Part shown: piece after piece, positions 1 through 9,250 of the stretch
How the letters are laid out: each line of letters starts with the position of its first letter
Numbering within the stretch: position 1 is the stretch's first letter
Made by a program: the position numbers and the translations under genes
The notes under the pieces: generated by a model
Database searches by the model: none
What the model was told of the DNA's origin: nothing
What the model saw: only the letters and a program-made list of their open reading frames with translations
Origin: Magnetococcales bacterium
GTDB taxonomy: Bacteria; Pseudomonadota; Magnetococcia; Magnetococcales; JADFXB01
Assembly: GCA_015233935.1 (NCBI GenBank)
Contig: JADFXB010000001.1
Span: 19,997 to 83,996, forward strand
DNA: 64,000 nt
Direction of reading: 5' to 3'

Positions 1-7
1 CGATGTT

Positions 8-2713
8 ATGAACGATGCGGCAGGTGGTGGACAGGCCCTGGGAACCTCCCTGTTGCAGGGATATCGCCAGCCAACCGTTGACGGCACAGGCGTGGTTACT
101 CTGGGAAATGGTACTTTGTTGCAACCTGGCGAACTGTTTCCTGGCGGCGTGGCCGGTTCCATGGATGAACCATCCGCTGCTTTTGGCAGCGCGGGTGCCA
201 TGAATACCGCCACTGTCAATACCACCAGTCGGCTGGCTGGGGAGCAATCATGGCATGGGGAAGCCTATCGACTGATGATGGGGACTTCCTCCGTGCGTCC
301 CAATTTGCGCAATGACCCCATTTTTACCGTTTCAGATGGGGTATTAAGTCTTCAGGATTCAACCATTGATGGGCTGTTTTCTGGTTGTGAGCAAAATAAC
401 GGAGATTCCACCTGGTCTGTGGGCACAACCACTCATCTCCCCCGTCTTGAGACCTGTGATCGGGTGGTGAGACCACCTGGTTGCCGGGTAACCCGCAATG
501 TCCTGGCAGAACCGCCGGTATTGTCGGTGTCTGGTATTGGCACCATCACCTCCTGTGGATCCAATTGTTGGGAAATATTGGTAGGCTACCAGAGCCTTGA
601 CCAGTACACCGGTGCTTCATGCACTGAGCTGAAACATGAAACCTTCACCGTGGAGGTCAAACATCCTGAATTGATCCAGTCGGCAACAGTCACCACAATT
701 GCTGCCGACGACCAAATGATGTTGGTGATGGAGGATGTAAAAATTGCGGGCAGTGGCACCTACACCGATGCCCAAAACGTCACCTTGCCATGCAGCGGTA
801 CCAGCCCCTGGAGTACCAATCCGAATATCGATATCTCCAACGCCTTTCAAACTGCCGGGCAGCTTCGCTTTGATGTGTACGTGCTCCATGCTCCCGGTAC
901 CGGCAGGTCTGGCGGTTATGGAAAAATTCGACTATCCGCTCCAGCCTTTGTTGAAGAGAGTCTGGCGGATCAACCCTTGGGATGCTTGGGTAATCTGTCC
1001 TGGCCTCCGGTGGGAGAGGCAGAACCCTGGAATCCAACCGATTCAGAAAATGATCGTGCCTCCACAGCATGGTGGGAATGCACCGATGCGGCCAGCAGCC
1101 GGGTGATTGGTGGTGTTGAAATCACCCCGGAAGCCTATGGAAATATTCTGCAACCCCTCTTTCCTGATGCTCCAACAGCCCCACCCGCCCCCATATGTTA
1201 TGCGGCATCCCTGCGGGTGGAATCTGGTTGGGGAGTACCTGCCAGTATGGAGTGCTGGGTGGATGCTGCCGGATACACCCAATGCCCCACTGTGACACCC
1301 GATAGCGCAGACACCTGTACCACCTATCGTGATGATCCCGCTTGTGCCTACCTGGGGGAAACGTGTGTTGATGGAGCGGTTTCGCCAGTCACCGGCCAAT
1401 GTTACGCCTGGACCGTCACCTATGACTGCGGATACGACGCCGACACACGCATGGGGGGAGGAACGGATGCAGCGTATGAAGCCCGATGTGGCGCACCCGT
1501 GCGGGGAATGGGAACCGATCTGCGCCAGGGATCGGTGCCTGAATCCAACCAGAGCTTTGGGGAGTCGGCTACATGGTTATCAACCCTGAACATGATGGCC
1601 ATGGATTATGGCTGTGACGAGGGCAACGGCTGGGGATCAGGAAACGGTTGCCGGATCTTCAGCGGCAAGGCGCGAGAGTGCAAAAAGGCGGTTGCCGGGG
1701 TGGTCAATTGTTGCAAAAAACCGGATGGTATCGGAATCGGCAATTATATCACCATTCTCACCACCACCAAATCGTTGGCAGATCGCACAGGTTTGTCACA
1801 AAGGTTGGCCGCCTCGCCACTGGGGCAAGATGTGGCAGGGGCATGGACGGATTTGCAGGAGACCGCCTCCGCCACCTGGGATACGGTTACCATGCCTCTG
1901 ACCTCGGCGATTGAAGACTTGGCGTACAGGGAAGCGAGCGACATCTGTGGCTGGATTCCTGGCAGCGGTCCAGATTCCTTGTGGTATAGCGGTGACGTTT
2001 CCACCTTCACAAGAGGATTGAGCCAGGAAATGATGAACAGCGTCGGCGAGTGGATGTCCGAAGCTTTTCCAGAGACAGCACAGATGATCTTCTCGGAGAC
2101 AGGAGGTGAGTTTGCCTTCTCTGAAACCATCATGGCCGGTTATGAGCAGTTTATGAGTTTTGCCAGTCCAATTCTGACCGCCTACATGGTTTATCAGATT
2201 GCCATGCTGTTGATCAGTATTATCTGGGAGTGCGAACAATCAGAAATGGAACTGGGGGCGCAAAGGCAGATGAACCTCTGCCACTACGTTGGCTCCTACT
2301 GCAAAAGCAAATTTCTTGGTGTCTGTCTGGAAAAGAGGGAATCCTATTGCTGCTTCAACAGTCCCCTGGCCAGGATCGTCAATGAGCAGGGGTTGCGCCA
2401 GTTGGGACGCTCATGGGGAGGAGCAGAGGGACCAAACTGTTCAGGTTTTCTTCCCGGTGAAATAGGCACACTGGATTTTTCCCAAATGGACCTCTCCGAA
2501 TGGTATGCCACCCTGTCCCTGGCTGGCATGGTCCCGCCGTCGGTTGAAGATGCAGCTTCCCGGCTGTCATTGGAAAATATTACCCGCTCCACCCGGTCAA
2601 CCATGCCAGGGGGGTATCCCATGAACACACGGGAAATTCTCGATAATACAGTGATGGGACAAGGTATTAACCTGGACCAGATACATGATGCCGTCCGGGA
2701 AAGCCAACGTTGA
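8..2713 (+). CDS. traN: Conjugal transfer mating-pair stabilisation protein TraN-like (probably 5'-truncated by the window edge)
   Basis: Long Cys-rich ORF followed by TraF, TraH and TraG homologues in F-type order; no signal peptide at the given start and the frame is open to the window edge. Confidence 0.75.
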   Translation: MNDAAGGGQALGTSLLQGYRQPTVDGTGVVTLGNGTLLQPGELFPGGVAGSMDEPSAAFGSAGAMNTATVNTTSRLAGEQSWHGEAYRLMMGTSSVRPNLRNDPIFTVSDGVLSLQDSTIDGLFSGCEQNNGDSTWSVGTTTHLPRLETCDRVVRPPGCRVTRNVLAEPPVLSVSGIGTITSCGSNCWEILVGYQSLDQYTGASCTELKHETFTVEVKHPELIQSATVTTIAADDQMMLVMEDVKIAGSGTYTDAQNVTLPCSGTSPWSTNPNIDISNAFQTAGQLRFDVYVLHAPGTGRSGGYGKIRLSAPAFVEESLADQPLGCLGNLSWPPVGEAEPWNPTDSENDRASTAWWECTDAASSRVIGGVEITPEAYGNILQPLFPDAPTAPPAPICYAASLRVESGWGVPASMECWVDAAGYTQCPTVTPDSADTCTTYRDDPACAYLGETCVDGAVSPVTGQCYAWTVTYDCGYDADTRMGGGTDAAYEARCGAPVRGMGTDLRQGSVPESNQSFGESATWLSTLNMMAMDYGCDEGNGWGSGNGCRIFSGKARECKKAVAGVVNCCKKPDGIGIGNYITILTTTKSLADRTGLSQRLAASPLGQDVAGAWTDLQETASATWDTVTMPLTSAIEDLAYREASDICGWIPGSGPDSLWYSGDVSTFTRGLSQEMMNSVGEWMSEAFPETAQMIFSETGGEFAFSETIMAGYEQFMSFASPILTAYMVYQIAMLLISIIWECEQSEMELGAQRQMNLCHYVGSYCKSKFLGVCLEKRESYCCFNSPLARIVNEQGLRQLGRSWGGAEGPNCSGFLPGEIGTLDFSQMDLSEWYATLSLAGMVPPSVEDAASRLSLENITRSTRSTMPGGYPMNTREILDNTVMGQGINLDQIHDAVRESQR

Positions 2714-2733
2714 AGAAGAAAAAGGAGGTTGAG

Positions 2734-4170
2734 ATGATTCTGCAACTGGCACCAGGATTCAGAGCAGAGACCATGCACGGGGACACCGTCATCTATGGGG
2801 ATGGTGGGTTGGTAGTCGCCACCGTAAGAGGGGTCTCCGGGGTGCAAATGGGAACCCTACCCGGATTGCTCAGCCCGGCCCTCTTTGAGGATCGCTTTCT
2901 CCATGCCATGTGTCAGGCCCGCAGGCGGAAACAGGCGGTTGGATTGATGTTGCTGGAACTGAACCACATGGCATTAACCAGCATCACAAGCCTTGGCCTG
3001 GTCAAACAGGAGGTGTTACTGCAAGCAGTAGCCAAGGCGATTGGAATGATTCTGCGCACCACAGATAGTCTGGTCTACCTGGGCGGATGTCGTTTTGCCC
3101 TGCTTTTGCCGGATCTCCAGTGGGGAAATGAAGCCATTCATAACGCCGGTGCCATAGCCCGCAAGGTGTTCCAAACACTCAGACTTCCACTGGCTGGCCT
3201 GGATGTCATCATTTCTGCCTGTGGCGGTATTACGACCTGGCCCCAGGTGGACCTGCCCGACCACCATAACAACCAGCCAAAGGAAATCATGGGACGGGCA
3301 GAAATGGCACTGGTCCATGCCAAGCAAAAAGGCTGGAATGTCTACCAGGTTTACACCGGGGAGCGGGCAAGGTCTGATAGCCGCAAGTACCAGGTTGAAG
3401 GTGGGTTGCGAGCGGCCATGAACAGCTATTCTGGCTTTTCCCTCTACTATCAGCCCCAGGTTGAGCTGCATGGCGGACGGGTCATCGGTGCAGAGGCCCT
3501 GCTGCGTTGGCAGCACCCTGAACTGGGCATGGTCTCGCCAGTTGAATTCATCCCTGTGGCAGAAGAGTGCGGTTTGATTGCAGACATCGGAAGCTGGGTG
3601 CTGCGCCAGGCATGCCAGCAGATGGCCACCTGGCAACAAATGGGACTGCCCCCCATTCGTATCGGTGTCAACGTCTCCCCCACTCAGTTTCAACTCCACG
3701 ATATCTGCCACCTGGTCAAACAGGTATTGGATGAAACAGGCATCGACCCGACCTTCTTGGACCTGGAAATCACCGAGAGTGCCGTGACCCAGGATGTGGA
3801 AAAGGCCATCTCTACCCTGGCAAAAATTTGTGAAATGGGTGTGCGGCTTTCCATTGACGACTTTGGAACCGGGCACTCCTCCTTGAGTCAACTCACCAGA
3901 TTTCCCTTTGGCAAAATTAAAATCGATAGGGCGTTCATCAAAGGTATTTCTGATTCTGGATCGTGCAGAAATTCTGCCATCTTGCAGGGGATCATAGGAA
4001 TGGCTCACAACCTGCAACAGGAGGTCATTGCCGAAGGTGTGGAGACCAACGATCAACTCGGAGTGGTACGTGCCCTTGGGTGTAACGAGATGCAAGGATA
4101 CCTGTTCAGCCGTCCCCTACCAGCAGACGAAATGGTGGTTTTGCTCCGGGATGGACGAAAATTGGAGTGA
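2734..4170 (+). CDS. Degenerate GGDEF + EAL domain protein (likely c-di-GMP phosphodiesterase)
   Basis: EALLRW, LEITES, DDFGTGHSSL, KIDRAFI, AEGVET and GYLFSRPLP EAL motifs; GGDEF signature replaced by GGCRF; RBS aaggagg before ATG at 2734. Confidence 0.9.
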   Translation: MILQLAPGFRAETMHGDTVIYGDGGLVVATVRGVSGVQMGTLPGLLSPALFEDRFLHAMCQARRRKQAVGLMLLELNHMALTSITSLGLVKQEVLLQAVAKAIGMILRTTDSLVYLGGCRFALLLPDLQWGNEAIHNAGAIARKVFQTLRLPLAGLDVIISACGGITTWPQVDLPDHHNNQPKEIMGRAEMALVHAKQKGWNVYQVYTGERARSDSRKYQVEGGLRAAMNSYSGFSLYYQPQVELHGGRVIGAEALLRWQHPELGMVSPVEFIPVAEECGLIADIGSWVLRQACQQMATWQQMGLPPIRIGVNVSPTQFQLHDICHLVKQVLDETGIDPTFLDLEITESAVTQDVEKAISTLAKICEMGVRLSIDDFGTGHSSLSQLTRFPFGKIKIDRAFIKGISDSGSCRNSAILQGIIGMAHNLQQEVIAEGVETNDQLGVVRALGCNEMQGYLFSRPLPADEMVVLLRDGRKLE

Positions 4171-4326
4171 TTTGCCAACATATTGGAAAATAGTATTTTT
4201 TACCAATGCTGATGCCTATCTGGTAAAATAAAACATAGGCATCCCCCCTTTGTCTGTTATCGCCAGGATTTTTTGGCAAATGTAGGATTGGGCAACCTAA
4301 TCCTTTTGCTTTCCTGGAGATTGCCC

Positions 4327-4959
4327 ATGTCTGCCCCTGTAACACAAAGCGTACCACGTCGTTCCCCCCTTCAGTCAGACTTGTTTGACAAAGCCAGGGA
4401 AACCGGGCTGAAAAATTTTATTGGTACCGTCTTTAATACGGAGGTCACCATCAGCAGCAAAATGGTGCTTCGGTTTATCGCGGATCGATTCTATCCCCTT
4501 GGGAATGACATCTTCTATGTGCTTGTGGTGGCTCCCAATGTGCTGCGCAAGAAATTTCCACCTTCTGAAAAGCTGTTGGAGGCATTGGATGCACTAGCAG
4601 TCGAACTCAAAGGAAAGGAGGAATCTTTAACAAAGGATTTGGGGGATGGATTTAACATCCATTCTTTGGTGAGCCAGCAGATAAACGGGACGATTGGCAT
4701 CATCCATCCGAAAATTCGACAGCTATTGTCCATTTTGCTGGCTGCCGACCGGGTGCTGATTATGGTGGATGCCTTGTGGATCCATGGCGGCATTGAAGAC
4801 GAAATAAGGAATGAACTGAATAGTCAGGTACGGAATCTGCTGCATAATTTTGCTGGCGTCGTCAAAAATGCAGCGGTTGTGGCCAGACAGGTAGTGCGGG
4901 AGTCCCATCAGGTCAAGGCTCCTGATGTGGTGGAAGGATTGCAGGATGATCCTTCATGA
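4327..4959 (+). CDS. Hypothetical ICE protein (~210 aa)
   Basis: Intact ORF in the tra block; stop overlaps the start of the traF-like gene (4956). Confidence 0.6.
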   Translation: MSAPVTQSVPRRSPLQSDLFDKARETGLKNFIGTVFNTEVTISSKMVLRFIADRFYPLGNDIFYVLVVAPNVLRKKFPPSEKLLEALDALAVELKGKEESLTKDLGDGFNIHSLVSQQINGTIGIIHPKIRQLLSILLAADRVLIMVDALWIHGGIEDEIRNELNSQVRNLLHNFAGVVKNAAVVARQVVRESHQVKAPDVVEGLQDDPS

Positions 4960-5918
4960 GTCCTGCCATGAATGTGTCCATCTTCAGGTTCATGGTGCTC
5001 TTCATTCTGACCTTCTGGTTGGCCCAGCAGGCCAGCAGTGATTCTTTTTTCTCCGATCACGAGCGTGGTTGGTTTTGGTATGAATCGCCACCCGTGGAGG
5101 AAGTGCCGGAAGAAGAATTATTGCTTCCAACACCCCCCTCTCCACCGGCAGGTCAAACAGATACGGTGCCGCTCTCAGCGGCATGGTTGCGTGAGCAGTT
5201 GCCAAAATTCCGGGATATGGCCATTGACCAGCCGTCCGCAGAAAATGTTGCCGTTTATCTTGCCCTGCAAAAAGTTGCCATGGACAAATCCAATCGATTC
5301 AGCGATGCCGCACAACTGGCAGTGATGTCTGAACCCTGGTTGGATGAAAACAATACTCGCTCCATCGCCACCTTTGGGGCACTCGTCATGGATGAAACCG
5401 CCCAAGCGGGTTTGGACGAAGCCGTCAAGATGATTGCCGATAAAGTGGGTATCTGGTTTTTCTATGAGAGCACCTGCCCCTACTGCGTCTCACAGGCTGG
5501 TGTCCTCAGTGCTCTGGCCAAATCCCATGGATTGAAAGTGATGGCCATCTCCATGGATGGTTTGCCGCTACCTGGTAGTGAATTCCGCAACTTTATTCGT
5601 GATGAAGGTCACGCCCGCAAGTTGGGTGTGACAACCACGCCTACCATGATGCTTTTCCAGGCACCCAGTGAATTTGCGGTCTTATCCCAAGGATTGATGG
5701 CCGGTGATGAAATTATGCGCCGCCTTATCTGGTTGGGGCATGCCAAAGGTTGGCTCACCGACGCTCAATTTTCTCGTACCAGACCCTTCAGGAAAAACCA
5801 CGGTTTAACGGAAGTGGTTGGCCAGGTTGATCAAGTTGATTTCAACAATCCGAAAAAAATCCTGGAGTGGTTCAGGCTCCAGAACAACCTGCATAGTCAG
5901 AAACAGCCAGGGAGATGA
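4956..5918 (+). CDS. traF: Conjugal transfer protein TraF-like, thioredoxin fold
   Basis: FFYESTCPYCVSQAGVL and GVTTTPTMMLF motifs; position between traN and traH. Confidence 0.85.
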   Translation: MSPAMNVSIFRFMVLFILTFWLAQQASSDSFFSDHERGWFWYESPPVEEVPEEELLLPTPPSPPAGQTDTVPLSAAWLREQLPKFRDMAIDQPSAENVAVYLALQKVAMDKSNRFSDAAQLAVMSEPWLDENNTRSIATFGALVMDETAQAGLDEAVKMIADKVGIWFFYESTCPYCVSQAGVLSALAKSHGLKVMAISMDGLPLPGSEFRNFIRDEGHARKLGVTTTPTMMLFQAPSEFAVLSQGLMAGDEIMRRLIWLGHAKGWLTDAQFSRTRPFRKNHGLTEVVGQVDQVDFNNPKKILEWFRLQNNLHSQKQPGR

Positions 5919-5921
5919 TCC

Positions 5922-8510
5922 ATGTTTGACAGACTTGGACTGCGAAACAGTCTTTACGTATTGGTTGGCTCCCTGGTGGTTGGCATGCTGGTCCTGGGGT
6001 GGTTGGCCGTGGGAGGCTTGCAGGTGCAGCAGCAGGGTTGGAAAATGCTGACAACTGTTGGAGGTGGTATGGGGGTCTCCTTGCGAGAGGTGGAGGCCCT
6101 GGTGGTCGGTGCCAGACGCCATGAAATACAGTTTGTAAAAGGCAAGGAAAGCGATGCAGCGAATCGGGTGACAACAACCCTATCCCTGCTACGGAATCAA
6201 CTCTCCCTGTCTCTTGGTTTCACCAAGGAGATTCATGATCCTGAAGTGGTGACGCTTCTGAACCGCATGTCGGAAGCGGTCTCTGCCTATCAGCAAGCCT
6301 TCCAGCAAGTGGAAAACGCCCTGCGATTGCAAGGACTGGATCACAACTCCGGGCTTCAGGGTACCTTCAGAGGTGCCGCCCATCAGCTTGAAAAAGGGTT
6401 CTCTGGTAGCACAGGCATTCAGACCACCTATCTTACCATTCGGCGGCATGAAAAAGACTATCTGCTGCGCGGAGACCATCGTTATGTAGAGGCCCTTTTG
6501 AACGAGGTGGATCATTTGGATGGCATCCTTGCCGACAAGGATGGTGCGGAACGGAAAGAGCTGTTGAGCCGTTATCGCAAAGATTTTCTCGCCCTGGTGG
6601 CCCAGGACAAGGAGATCGCCAAGGCTACCCAGGAGATGGACAGAATCGGGCAGTTATTGGAAAAACTCATTGGCGCAACCAAACCTCTGGTGGTCACCAG
6701 GGTTGCCTCCATGGCAGAGGCGATTGATGGCCGGAGTCAGAAGATTATTCTGACGGTGCTGTCTGGGGGGATGGTGATCGTGTTCTTGTCCATTCTGTTT
6801 GCCAGGCATGTGTCCTTATGGGTTCTGGAGACGGTTGGGGCAGAACCCGCCCTTATTTTGGCCGAAGCCAGGAATATCGCCAATGGTATGTTGGACAGCG
6901 GTGCCGGGTTTCAATCAGGCATCGGCAGGGAGTTGTGTCTGGCGCGTGATGAGATGGTCTCCCTTCTGCGACACATCAGACTGGGGGCAGACACCAATGC
7001 AGCAATATTCAACGTATTGCAGGAGCAGGCCAGGGAAATGGGAAATGATAACTGGATGGCTTCGGGAATCACCCAGGAGGTTGTACAAACCAACACTGAA
7101 TTGGATCGGGATACCCAGCTTTTACAGGTAAATATTGAGGTGGTGCAGGGCATGGTAAAAGGAGTGGGACAGTACGCAGAGGAACTGGCCACCAATGCCC
7201 TATCCTTGCGAAGTGCCGTCGGTCTGGCAGGAAGTGATGTGGCCACAGTGGCTTCTGCCGCTGAAGAGATGAGTTCAAATTTGCGTGGCGTGGTGCATAG
7301 CATGTCCATGGTCAGTGAAGGGGCAACCCTGGTGAATGGGCAGGTGGGCGTCATGACCCTGCGGATGGATGCCATTCGCCAGCAATGCCAGATCGCCGCA
7401 GTGTCGGCAGCAGAAGCCCACGCCCTTGGTGGTGATGCCGGTAAAGTCATGGAGGTGTTGAGTCAGTCGGCCTTGGAAATCCAGGATGCCTCAAGGTTGA
7501 TTGAGATCATTGCCAACCAGATCAACCTGCTGGCCATCAATGCAGCCATAGAGGCGGAACGGGCCGGGGAGGCTGGATGTGGGTTCAAAGTTGTTGCGCA
7601 AGAGGTGAAGGAGTTATCCAAACGCACATCCGAAGCAACCAGGGCGATAAAAAACCGGATCGATGGGATCCAAGGCAGTGCCAAAAGTGCCGCAGATGCC
7701 CTGCGGGCCATTGCCGATGGAGTGGAAAGGGTACTGGCAGCCAATCAGGGAATTCAGGTGGCCATGGATGAACAGGCAACTGCCATGACCCAGATTGCCA
7801 GTGCTGTGGATTCGGTTGCCAGGGAGTGCCAGACCGTGAGCCGCAATACCCAGGAAATGGAAATGGCCGGGCAAGAGGTGGCCAAGTCGGCCATGAACGC
7901 CGCCAAGGGAGTGGCCGAGGCCGTTTGCCTTACCGATGCTGCGGCTGATATGGCCAATCATTTGGCAGAGGGGGCAGTCAAGGCAGATTCGCAGATGAAG
8001 GAGATGGCTCAACAGGCTTTGGGCATTTTTGCCGGTTCGGCCCAGGTTCAAAAAAGATTGCTGGACCTTTTTGCCCTCTTGCGTGGGTTGAATGCCAGCG
8101 TTGGTCAGTCGGAAAGTTTGCAGGCCATGGCTGCCGACAGCATGGAAAACTTGCTCGAAGCGGTTCAGAAATTTCAGATTGGCCTGGTTGCCATCAATGT
8201 GCGCTCTGTCAAAGAGGTACCGCTACAAATGATGCGATGGGCCACAGATGCCGCCATGGGGCGTCACACTGTTGATCCGCCGGTTGCCAATGATGGCATC
8301 CATCTTCTTGGTCCAGAGGTGGAGACCCGGTTGGGCACCATTGGAGCACTGGCAGGACAGGTGCAGGTCATGGCCAATGATTATCAGCGTTTTGACCCAG
8401 AGGGAGAGGCCCTCGCTGCCGCCAAAGGCATGGAGCATGAAATCAAAGTCTTTTTTCAGTTGGTGGATCGGGCATACATGAACGGGGTTGCTCGTGGAAA
8501 GGCAGCATAA
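5922..8510 (+). CDS. Methyl-accepting chemotaxis protein
   Basis: N-terminal TM helix, second TM at about aa 275-295, signalling hairpin INLLAINAAIEAERAGEAGCGFKVVAQEVKELSKRT. Confidence 0.9.
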   Translation: MFDRLGLRNSLYVLVGSLVVGMLVLGWLAVGGLQVQQQGWKMLTTVGGGMGVSLREVEALVVGARRHEIQFVKGKESDAANRVTTTLSLLRNQLSLSLGFTKEIHDPEVVTLLNRMSEAVSAYQQAFQQVENALRLQGLDHNSGLQGTFRGAAHQLEKGFSGSTGIQTTYLTIRRHEKDYLLRGDHRYVEALLNEVDHLDGILADKDGAERKELLSRYRKDFLALVAQDKEIAKATQEMDRIGQLLEKLIGATKPLVVTRVASMAEAIDGRSQKIILTVLSGGMVIVFLSILFARHVSLWVLETVGAEPALILAEARNIANGMLDSGAGFQSGIGRELCLARDEMVSLLRHIRLGADTNAAIFNVLQEQAREMGNDNWMASGITQEVVQTNTELDRDTQLLQVNIEVVQGMVKGVGQYAEELATNALSLRSAVGLAGSDVATVASAAEEMSSNLRGVVHSMSMVSEGATLVNGQVGVMTLRMDAIRQQCQIAAVSAAEAHALGGDAGKVMEVLSQSALEIQDASRLIEIIANQINLLAINAAIEAERAGEAGCGFKVVAQEVKELSKRTSEATRAIKNRIDGIQGSAKSAADALRAIADGVERVLAANQGIQVAMDEQATAMTQIASAVDSVARECQTVSRNTQEMEMAGQEVAKSAMNAAKGVAEAVCLTDAAADMANHLAEGAVKADSQMKEMAQQALGIFAGSAQVQKRLLDLFALLRGLNASVGQSESLQAMAADSMENLLEAVQKFQIGLVAINVRSVKEVPLQMMRWATDAAMGRHTVDPPVANDGIHLLGPEVETRLGTIGALAGQVQVMANDYQRFDPEGEALAAAKGMEHEIKVFFQLVDRAYMNGVARGKAA

Positions 8511-8613
8511 GGGCAACCTGGATCGGCATGACCAAAAATTTAACCGCGTTTGCAGACCGTTTTGAGATATGTCCAGCCCCTTTCGGTTCCTGTTATCCTG
8601 TGAATAGTTTTTT

Positions 8614-8737
8614 GGCTCTCTGAGCCACGGTCCTTGGACCAGCCATGTCTCCGGCCAAAAGGAGACACCAAGTGCTCCCCGTGGCACTCCATTCACGGGT
8701 TCTCACTACCCCCAAGGGGCATGATGTCCCTTGGGGG
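8614..8737 (+). repeat. Array of consecutive perfect small hairpins (inverted repeats)
   Basis: GGCTC/GAGCC 8614-8626; GGTCC/GGACC 8629-8640; TGTCTCC/GGAGACA 8646-8667; AGTGC/GCACT 8671-8688; CCCCCAAGGG/CCCTTGGGGG 8709-8737. Confidence 0.75.
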
Positions 8738-8776
8738 CATGATGCCTTCAACGTATCCGGTCACGAAGGAGACATC

Positions 8777-8917
8777 ATGGGTAACATTTTCATTCTCGTT
8801 GTTTTCATTGTTGGCGTACAAATTTTCATTCAGCGGGTTTGGGGGTGCATCCCAAGCCCGCTGCCAGCCAGGTTCACCGTTGGTAGTCGTTCGATCAGTC
8901 TTCATCCCTCCATGTGA
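8777..8917 (+). CDS. Small hydrophobic protein (46 aa, one TM)
   Basis: MGNIFILVVFIVGVQIFIQRVWGC...; RBS aaggaga upstream of ATG. Confidence 0.4.
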   Translation: MGNIFILVVFIVGVQIFIQRVWGCIPSPLPARFTVGSRSISLHPSM

Positions 8918-8936
8918 AGGGTGACCGAACGACTAC
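8883..8936 (+). repeat. Inverted repeat (11-bp perfect arms GTAGTCGTTCG/CGAACGACTAC)
   Basis: Arms 8883-8893 and 8926-8936, overlapping the end of the 46-aa ORF. Confidence 0.7.
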
Positions 8937-8956
8937 GACCAACGAGGAGCCTTGCC

Positions 8957-9103
8957 ATGACCCGTACCATCATCATTGCCGCTGTCATCATTGCCGGATT
9001 CACCCTGCTTGCCGGAGGCGTTGCCACCAAATTGGACGCTTTCTCACAAGACGTATCCAATGGGTATGCATACCGGGTCCATATGAGTATGCCATCCCGC
9101 TAA
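8957..9103 (+). CDS. Small membrane protein (48 aa)
   Basis: MTRTIIIAAVIIAGFTLLAGGVATKLDAF...; RBS-like gaggag upstream. Confidence 0.45.
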   Translation: MTRTIIIAAVIIAGFTLLAGGVATKLDAFSQDVSNGYAYRVHMSMPSR

Positions 9104-9170
9104 ATATCCCCCGCAGCAGGGAATTGTGAACTTGCTGCGGGGGAACCCCGCGAATAAAAGGTAGGCATCT

Positions 9171-9192
9171 CCCCCTTTTGAGATATGTCCAG
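9171..9192 (+). promoter_or_regulatory. ICE repeated element CCCCCTTTT-N9-CCAG (copy upstream of traH)
   Basis: Matches 20318-20354 (both strands), with variants at 4244-4266 and 8560-8576. Confidence 0.55.
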
Positions 9193-9250
9193 AATGGAAA
9201 TGATTTGGCACAGTAGGACAATTGACGACGCTGGACTGAGGGAAAAGAAC

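Noticed and set aside
3016-4095. 359-aa minus-strand ORF
   Set aside because: Antisense to the EAL gene; no recognisable domain
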